The translations under genes and the position numbers were made by a program. This document shows positions 1-3,736 of a stretch of 6,386 nucleotides of DNA, one piece after another (the first letter of the stretch is position 1; each line of letters begins with the position of its first letter). The notes beneath the pieces are model-generated. The model worked only from the letters and a program-made list of their open reading frames with translations. It was not told the DNA's origin and ran no database searches. Origin of the DNA: Chloroflexota bacterium (lineage in GTDB: Bacteria > Chloroflexota > Limnocylindria > QHBO01); the NCBI GenBank assembly GCA_005879775.1, contig VBJX01000127.1, positions 1 through 6,386 of the forward strand. The letters run 5' to 3'.

Positions 1-507
1 CGGAGCGGGCGCGTGGTCGAAGACGTCCCCTGGGCGTTCTTCGCGCTGGACCTGGGCACGGGCGATGCGGCGCCCCTGACCCTGCCCCTCGAGTCCACGG
101 CGGCGATGAACCAGAACCTTCTCCAGAGGATCGCGGCCACGCCGGACGCCGCTCACCTGGTGGTGGCGGTGCACGACGGCGAGCAGATGTCGATCGCCCA
201 GTTCGATCAGGGAGCCCGCCGGCCCTCCCAGGTGACTTCCCTGGCCGCCCAGGGGTCCCCCAGCGCCGCCGCCATCTCGGCCGATGGGGCGTTCGTTGCC
301 GTGGGCAGCGAGACGCGGGGGCGCGACGCGCCGGGGAAGGTCTGGGTGATCGACCGGGCCGGCAAGACGGTGTGGACCGCCGAGTTCGAGAAGACCGTCG
401 CGGGCGCGCACTTCCTGTCCGACGGGTCGCTGGTGGTCGCCGCGGGCGAAGTGAAGGCGGTGAAGGTGGCCCTTCCCGCGGGCACCGAGACCTGGCGAGC
501 CGAGTAA
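1..507 (+). CDS. C-terminal part of a beta-propeller-like (WD40/PQQ-type) protein, 5' end outside window
   Basis: The frame is open from base 1 and ends at TAA 505-507, so this is the last 168 codons of a longer gene. A GTG at 13 lies in frame but has no ribosome binding site and is probably internal. The protein shows successive beta-rich units with propeller-type turns: ATPDAAHLVVAVHDG, AISADGAFVAVGSE, GKVWVIDRAGKTVWTAEF and FLSDGSLVVAAG. Each has a small/acidic turn followed by a hydrophobic strand, as in WD40 or PQQ-like blades, and the third resembles the 'vwvid..Gk..W' strand of such proteins. No catalytic motif is visible and the N-terminus is missing, so location and substrate cannot be stated. 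The last codons (ETWRAE) carry a 17-base sequence repeated exactly at 3434-3450. The next gene starts 51 bases downstream and may be cotranscribed. I am confident it is coding, moderately confident of the fold, and cannot give a function. Confidence 0.7.
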   Translation, partial: RSGRVVEDVPWAFFALDLGTGDAAPLTLPLESTAAMNQNLLQRIAATPDAAHLVVAVHDGEQMSIAQFDQGARRPSQVTSLAAQGSPSAAAISADGAFVAVGSETRGRDAPGKVWVIDRAGKTVWTAEFEKTVAGAHFLSDGSLVVAAGEVKAVKVALPAGTETWRAE

Positions 508-545
508 GCCGAAGTCGTGAAAGAATGGCTCTCCCTCCAAGAACC

Positions 546-554
546 TAAGGAGGT
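546..554 (+). promoter_or_regulatory. Ribosome binding site fixing the start at 559
   Basis: TAAGGAGGT is a full match to the anti-Shine-Dalgarno end of 16S rRNA and lies 4 bases before ATG 559. It decides between this ATG and an upstream in-frame ATG at 517, which has no such site and would put charged residues ahead of the signal peptide. Confidence 0.85.
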
Positions 555-558
555 TCCC

Positions 559-1044
559 ATGCTGAGGTGCAGGCCTTTCCTTCTCTCGATCGTATGCCTA
601 TGGAGCCTGGTGCCGGCCGCGGGGTTCGCCGACGGGCCCGAAGCGGGCCGGCGGCGGGACGCCAGCGAGGAGGGACAGCAGCCGTTCCAGAGGACGGTCC
701 ACGTGAGCAGCCTCAACAGCCCCACCGCCGTCTTCACCGTCCCCCGCCGGAAGCGTCTCGTCATCGAGTTCTTCTCCGCGGAGGCCTTCGTCCCTCCCGG
801 GGAGACCGTGAGCCGGTTCTTCATTTCCACCCAGAATCCGGCCCTGCCGCCGGGCAACGTCGACTTCACTCACTACGTGGGCCCGTCGTCGCACGGTCCC
901 TCGTTCGGTCAAGAGGTGTTCCTGGCCTCCCAGTCGCTGCGGATGTACGTCAAGGCGGGCGACGAGCTGGTGCTCAGTGCCACGGGTGACGGCACGGGTG
1001 GCGCCTTCCTGAGCGTCAGTGGCTACCTCCTGGACGTCCGATAG
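559..1044 (+). CDS. Small exported beta-sandwich-like protein, function unknown
   Basis: This 161-residue protein starts at ATG 559 and stops at TAG 1042-1044. Residues 1-24 form a signal peptide: Arg at positions 3 and 5, a hydrophobic core (FLLSIVCLWSLVPAAG) and a likely cleavage after GFA. A short charged linker (RRRDASEEGQQ) follows, then about 125 residues of alternating strands. These include TAVFTVPRRKRLVIEFFSAE, an FFISTQNP strand, a Gly/Ser-rich loop, and closing strands around RMYVKAGDELVLSATGDG and SVSGYLLDV. The 'vP..krLVIEf.S.' opening recalls small secreted jelly-roll/beta-sandwich proteins of unknown role common in Proteobacteria; that link is by pattern only. No catalytic residues or cysteine pairs are evident in the mature part. 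It follows the propeller gene by 51 bases and ends at a hairpin shared with the convergent cluster. A periplasmic or extracellular location is inferred from the signal peptide. Confidence 0.8.
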   Translation: MLRCRPFLLSIVCLWSLVPAAGFADGPEAGRRRDASEEGQQPFQRTVHVSSLNSPTAVFTVPRRKRLVIEFFSAEAFVPPGETVSRFFISTQNPALPPGNVDFTHYVGPSSHGPSFGQEVFLASQSLRMYVKAGDELVLSATGDGTGGAFLSVSGYLLDVR

Positions 1045-1052
1045 AGAGCGTG

Positions 1053-1076
1053 GGGCCACCCCGCGCGGGGTGGCCC
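1053..1076. terminator. Bidirectional hairpin between convergent genes
   Basis: GGGCCACCCC (1053-1062), a GCGC loop (1063-1066) and GGGGTGGCCC (1067-1076) make a perfect 10-bp, nearly all-G/C stem. It begins 8 bases after the stop of the plus-strand gene and lies 16 bases past the stop of the minus-strand BON gene, so it can end transcripts from both sides. Neither side has a T tract, so it is not a textbook intrinsic terminator. Termination is inferred from position and symmetry. Confidence 0.7.
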
Positions 1077-1092
1077 TCGACGCCCCGCGGTC

Positions 1093-1599
1093 CTAGTTGT
1101 CCACCGTCTCGATCTCGCTGGCGACGCGACGGACACCCGGCACCGAGTAGGCGCTCTCGATGGCCACCAGCTTCTCGTCCAGGCTGCGGGTCTTGCCCGC
1201 CAGCAGCACGAGGCCGTTGTTCACGGAAGCGACCTTGACGCCTTCGAGGCGCTTGTCGTTCTTGAGCGAGGCCCGGACGCGGTCCTTGATCTCGGAGTCG
1301 CTGGCGGCAACCGCCTTCTTCTCCGCCTCCGGCACGACCTGGAGCAGGTTCTTGACGCTCTTGACGCCGCCCACCTGTCGGACCGTCTCCTCGGCCCTCG
1401 TCTTGTCGGCGCCGGTCGCGACCTTTCCGTGGATGGTCTCGACGTTGGCCCCGTTGACGCTGAAGCCGTCGCTCGTGAGAAGGGCGATCTTGGCCTTGGT
1501 GGTGATCCACGAGTCCTTCGCGTCGGCGCTCGCCCCGGACGCGGTCAGGACGGCCAGGAGGGCTGCCGTCAGGCAGATTCCGATCAGCCTGCGCTTCAT
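1093..1599 (-). CDS. Exported double-BON-domain protein (OsmY-like)
   Basis: This 168-residue protein has a signal peptide at residues 1-25 (MKRR, hydrophobic core, cleavage after ASA), so it is probably periplasmic. Two BON domains follow. The first, about 29-90, begins DSWITTKAKIALL and includes VETIHGKV and the helix/strand EETVRQVGGVKSVKNLLQVV. The second, about 101-166, begins SEIKDRVRASLKNDKRL and includes the central strand GLVLLAGKT, then a helix and VPGVRRVASEIETV. BON proteins such as OsmY and the C-terminal half of DolP bind phospholipid membranes and are often induced by osmotic or envelope stress; that is family knowledge. OsmY has the same layout of signal peptide plus two BON domains at a similar length. 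An AGGA site 7 bases upstream, within GGAGAAAGGA, supports the start. It is the last gene of the minus-strand cluster, 28 bases after the YtxH-like gene. Confidence 0.9.
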   Translation of the reverse strand: MKRRLIGICLTAALLAVLTASGASADAKDSWITTKAKIALLTSDGFSVNGANVETIHGKVATGADKTRAEETVRQVGGVKSVKNLLQVVPEAEKKAVAASDSEIKDRVRASLKNDKRLEGVKVASVNNGLVLLAGKTRSLDEKLVAIESAYSVPGVRRVASEIETVDN

Positions 1600-1627
1600 T
1601 CTTGATTCCTTTCTCCAAGCCTCGTCG

Positions 1628-1966
1628 TCAGCGCTTCGCCGGGTGGGCGCCCAATGAGCCCACGACTTGGCGCGCCGCCGCGGAGGCGCCTCCGGCCAGA
1701 CGAACCGCCTTGTCGCTGATCCGCCCCGCTCTTTCGGCGATGTGCCGAGTCTTGTCGGCGATGTCGTCGGCGATGTGGCGAGTCGTATCCGCGATGTCGT
1801 CCGTGAAGTCCGTCACGGACTCCTTGGTGTCACGAACCCTTCGCGCCAGCCGCTCGCGCGTTCTCTTTCCCGTCGCGGGGGCCAGCAGGAGCGCCGTAAA
1901 GGCACCGGCCGCGCTCCCCGCGAGAAACCAGCCCAAGGTGCGGGCGTACCCGCTGTTGTGCTCCAT
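1628..1966 (-). CDS. YtxH-like single-pass membrane protein with 11-residue helical repeats
   Basis: This 112-residue protein has one membrane segment near the N-terminus (about 11-30, GWFLAGSAAGAFTALLLAP). The Gly-rich helix followed by LLLAPxxGxxxR is the hallmark of the YtxH domain. A basic stretch (RTRERLARRVRD) follows, then a charged amphipathic helix. Residues 56-66 (DDIADTTRHIA) are repeated at 67-77 with one change (T61 to K72), and a degenerate third copy lies at 81-91 (GRISDKAVRLA). Such 11-residue periodicity suits an extended or coiled helix lying along a membrane or partner; this is inference. YtxH proteins are associated with general stress in Bacillus, but their molecular role is poorly defined. 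The start is fixed by GGGAGGTGATC at 1969-1979, an excellent Shine-Dalgarno match. It sits between the CBS gene (58-base gap) and the BON gene (28-base gap), as expected for an operon. Confidence 0.87.
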   Translation of the reverse strand: MEHNSGYARTLGWFLAGSAAGAFTALLLAPATGKRTRERLARRVRDTKESVTDFTDDIADTTRHIADDIADKTRHIAERAGRISDKAVRLAGGASAAARQVVGSLGAHPAKR

Positions 1967-2024
1967 CGATCACCTCCCGCTCTCTTGAAAGCAACCATCG
2001 AGCCAGGGGCCGCGTCTCGGTCCG

Positions 2025-2462
2025 TCAGGCCCGAGTCGCGGTTTCCGTCGGCTCGGAGACCCGTTCCAGGGTCTCCCCGGCGAGCTTGTCGTCGCCGGTC
2101 TGCAGCGCCAGGTCGCCCAGGGACACGATCCCGACCAGCCTGCCCCCGTCGTTGACCACGACCAGGCGCCGGAGTTGTGTCCTCTGCATGAGCTTGGCCG
2201 CCTCCCGAACGTCGTCGGACTCGCGGCAACACACGACCTGGGTCGTCATGACGTCGGCCACGTGGGTCGCCCGCGGGTCGTAGCCCTCGGCCGTCGCCCG
2301 GACCGTGATGTCACGGTCCGTGACCATGCCCAGCAGACGGTCGCCTTCGCGGACCGGCAAGGGGCCGACGTCCAGGCTCCTCATGAGGCACGCGGCCTCC
2401 ATGAGCGTGGCCTCGGGCGGCACGCACATCACGTCCGGCGTCATGGCCTGGTATACCCGCAT
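2025..2462 (-). CDS. CBS-domain-pair protein
   Basis: This 145-residue soluble protein is essentially one Bateman module. CBS1 spans about 6-60, with MTPDVMCVPPEATLMEAACL, the DVGPLPV strand and the signature GMVTDRDITVRA. CBS2 spans about 68-124, with VADVMTTQVVCC, an EAAKLMQRTQLRRLVVV helix-strand and GIVSLGDLAL. The GxVxxxD elements at the end of each repeat are the usual adenosine-nucleotide-binding region; in the family these pairs bind AMP, ATP, SAM or similar ligands. No fused enzyme or transporter domain is present, so it is a stand-alone sensor whose partner is unknown. AGGGGAGG at 2468-2475, 5 bases upstream, supports the start. It is first in the minus-strand cluster ahead of the YtxH-like and BON genes. 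That order suggests energy or stress sensing tied to envelope maintenance (inference). The short tail SEPTETATRA is unstructured. Confidence 0.92.
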   Translation of the reverse strand: MRVYQAMTPDVMCVPPEATLMEAACLMRSLDVGPLPVREGDRLLGMVTDRDITVRATAEGYDPRATHVADVMTTQVVCCRESDDVREAAKLMQRTQLRRLVVVNDGGRLVGIVSLGDLALQTGDDKLAGETLERVSEPTETATRA

Positions 2463-2491
2463 GGCGGCCTCCCCTCAATGGTCCACAGCAT
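2441..2491 (-). other. Possible 16-codon leader ORF overlapping the CBS gene start
   Basis: ATG at 2491 (minus strand) is preceded by AGGAGGAG and reads MLWTIEGRPPCGYTRP before TGA at 2443-2441. It overlaps the first 22 bases of the CBS gene in another frame. The ribosome site is good and the overlap would allow translational coupling, but a 16-residue ORF is easily random. Nothing in the peptide points to amino-acid attenuation. Confidence 0.25.
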
Positions 2492-2610
2492 GGCTCCTCC
2501 TCGCCTTGGGGGCCTGCAACCGCCGTGCCGCGCGGATCTCCACGTAACTGGGCCAAATGAAGTGGAAGTGGGCGGAAGAGGCTGTAGATTCTGCAAAATG
2601 CCGATCGCGG

Positions 2611-2629
2611 CCCTCGAGGCCCTCGAGGG
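2611..2629. repeat. Tandem palindromic 9-bp repeat beside the PDZ-gene promoter
   Basis: CCCTCGAGG occurs at 2611-2619 and again at 2620-2628. With one more G (2629) the second copy is the perfect 10-bp palindrome CCCTCGAGGG. The pair abuts the candidate -35 at 2630. A CTCGAGG copy recurs at 2673-2679 over the PDZ gene's ribosome site. The position and symmetry suit an operator, but no regulator is identified. Confidence 0.45.
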
Positions 2630-2658
2630 TTGACGGCCTGCCGGGCCGGGCGTACCGT
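2630..2658 (+). promoter_or_regulatory. Candidate sigma70 promoter for the PDZ gene
   Basis: TTGACG (2630-2635, 5 of 6 to consensus) is 17 bases from TACCGT (2653-2658, 3 of 6). The spacing is ideal and the site is 29 bases ahead of ATG 2688. The weak -10 is common in G+C-rich genomes. I found no equally good promoter on the minus strand for the CBS operon. The rest of this 225-base divergent region (2463-2687) holds a comparatively A/T-rich stretch around 2545-2600 and no other gene. Confidence 0.5.
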
Positions 2659-2687
2659 TCCCGCGCAGCCAACTCGAGGAGGTGACC

Positions 2688-3425
2688 ATGCGCTGGGGGG
2701 CGATGGCGGCGCTCTTGAGCGCGCTCCTGGCCGCGCCGGCGGCGGCGGAACGCAACCCTGCCGTGCGCGTCTACGTGCAGGCGGCGGGAGCGGGCGTGCA
2801 CGGGGTGGCCGACTCGGTGGAGGACGTCAAGAAGGTGCTGGCCGAGCAGAAGCCGAACTCGCTCCTCACGCTGGCCAAGGCCCGTGAGCAGGCCGATCTC
2901 GTCCTGGAGGTCATGGCCCGGCATACGGAGAAGAAGATGAACTACGACCTCACCCCGCCCGTCGACTGGACGTTCTCGATCGTGGTGGGGGCCCTGCTCG
3001 ACGGCGACCGCTCGACGCCGGTGAAGGCGGAGACGAGCGCCATCATCAAGTCCTGGACCGAGGCGGCCCGGATCCTGGTGGGAAGGACGGGCGGCTACGC
3101 CGAGGAGAACCATCACACGCTGCTCCGCCGCCGCGCGGACTGGCCGGCCATCGGCATCGAGTTCGAGGAGCTGACCAAGGAGCGCAAGAAGCAGTTCGGG
3201 GTCAAGGACGGCAAGGTAGTGGTGACCGCGGTGGCGCCGGGGAGCGCCGGCGAGCGGGCCGGCCTGCGCGCCGGCGACGTCATCGCCACCCTGAACGGAG
3301 AGAAGCTGAAGGAGCCGGCCAAGCTCGCGCGGGCCATCTACGCGCGCGGGCCGAAGACCACGCTCGCCCTCGGGGTGGTGCAGGGCGGCGCGAACCGCGC
3401 GGTCTCCCTGGCGGTGCCCGAGTAG
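2688..3425 (+). CDS. Exported PDZ-domain protein with uncharacterised N-terminal domain
   Basis: This 245-residue protein is translated from ATG 2688 behind GAGGAGGTGA (2676-2685). An in-frame GTG at 2682 overlaps that site and is less likely. Residues 1-20 are a signal peptide ending PAAA|ER. Residues 22-140 form a mixed alpha/beta region with AVRVYVQAAG at its start, QADLVLEVMARHTEK in the middle and an SAIIKSWTEAARILVG helix. I do not recognise it, though the 'ADLVLEV.aR' pattern recurs in exported proteins of unknown function. Residues about 150-243 are a PDZ domain of the HtrA/CtpA type: AIGIEFEEL, VVVTAVAPGSAGERAGLRAGDVIATLNGEKL and a last strand around VSLAVPE. No protease domain is present, so it probably binds peptide C-termini in the periplasm as an adaptor. 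It is divergent from the CBS-YtxH-BON cluster and may share a regulator with it. No terminator follows. Confidence 0.87.
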   Translation: MRWGAMAALLSALLAAPAAAERNPAVRVYVQAAGAGVHGVADSVEDVKKVLAEQKPNSLLTLAKAREQADLVLEVMARHTEKKMNYDLTPPVDWTFSIVVGALLDGDRSTPVKAETSAIIKSWTEAARILVGRTGGYAEENHHTLLRRRADWPAIGIEFEELTKERKKQFGVKDGKVVVTAVAPGSAGERAGLRAGDVIATLNGEKLKEPAKLARAIYARGPKTTLALGVVQGGANRAVSLAVPE

Positions 3426-3433
3426 CGGCGCCG

Positions 3434-3450
3434 CGAGACCTGGCGAGCCG
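3434..3450 (+). repeat. 17-base exact repeat, second copy
   Basis: CGAGACCTGGCGAGCCG here equals bases 486-502 at the end of the first gene. This copy starts 9 bases after the PDZ stop codon and overlaps the beginning of the LMF remnant. Read in the same relative frame, both copies give ETWRA. Confidence 0.5.
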
Positions 3451-3667
3451 CGCAGGCAACGTCGGCCCGCCTTCCTACTGGCTCGCCCGCTTCCTCTTCC
3501 TGCGGCTCCTCGGCCTCATGTACGCCGTGGCCTTCCTGGTGATCCTGTACCAGTGGCCGCCCCTGCTCGGCTCGAGGAGCCTTCTCCCCGCCCGCGAGCC
3601 CCTCGTCGACGGCTCTCCCGCGCACGCGTGCACGTGTCCGTTGACTTGTCGCGCAGTTCGGTCATAA
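3440..3667 (+). pseudogene. Truncated N-terminus of a lipase maturation factor (LMF) family protein
   Basis: The 311 bases between the PDZ and propeller genes contain a frame that ends at TAA 3665-3667 and has no ATG or GTG start. Its only plausible initiators are CTG 3440 or an internal ATG 3518. It reads PPSYWLARFLFLRLLGLMY, then AVAFLVILYQWPPLLGSRS and LLPAREPLVD. The order YWLxRFxFLRLLGLxYxVAF, then PLLG, then LLPA matches the start and first membrane segment of bacterial LMF proteins, which usually run to several hundred residues. After about base 3610 the translation becomes Cys/Ala/His-rich and unlike the family. It then overlaps the promoter of the next gene. It is therefore a remnant, cut 3' by a rearrangement and probably without a working start. 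The LMF identification is by recalled family pattern, not a search. Confidence 0.65.
3622..3636. promoter_or_regulatory. Overlapping palindromes upstream of the propeller promoter
   Basis: GCACGCGTGC (3622-3631) is a perfect 10-bp palindrome, and CACGTG (3631-3636) immediately abuts and overlaps it. They end 4 bases before the -35 at 3641. They could be an operator or mark a recombination edge; neither is shown. Confidence 0.3.
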
Positions 3668-3668
3668 T
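3641..3668 (+). promoter_or_regulatory. Sigma70-type promoter of the secreted propeller gene
   Basis: TTGACT (3641-3646, 5 of 6) and CATAAT (3663-3668, 5 of 6) are separated by 16 bases. This is the best housekeeping-type promoter in the window. It predicts an untranslated leader of about 60 bases before ATG 3737. The leader has a small CCCG/CGGG stem (3707-3718) close to the AGGGGG ribosome site (3727-3732). Confidence 0.65.
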
Positions 3669-3736
3669 CAGCGGCCTCCAGACGGCTCTTTTGCGATAGT
3701 TGCCGGCCCGCGAGCGGGAACCACACAGGGGGTCCC

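Noticed and set aside
207..869. 220-codon minus-strand open frame
   Set aside because: It lies opposite the propeller-like gene end and the exported protein gene, both of which have coherent composition and ribosome sites. Its product is Arg/Ser/Pro-rich with no domain pattern.
1016..1618. 200-codon minus-strand open frame over the BON gene
   Set aside because: The product is a low-complexity Arg/Gly/Gln string typical of an out-of-frame reading of G+C-rich DNA. The BON frame on the same strand is clearly the real one.
2463..2687. Possible sigma54 promoter on the minus strand (GGC...TTGCA near 2592-2606)
   Set aside because: The distance between the GG and GC elements is about half that needed for a sigma54 site.
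2475..3116. 213-codon minus-strand open frame opposite the PDZ gene
   Set aside because: It is Arg/His/Gly-rich shadow sequence. The plus-strand frame has a signal peptide, PDZ motifs and a ribosome site.
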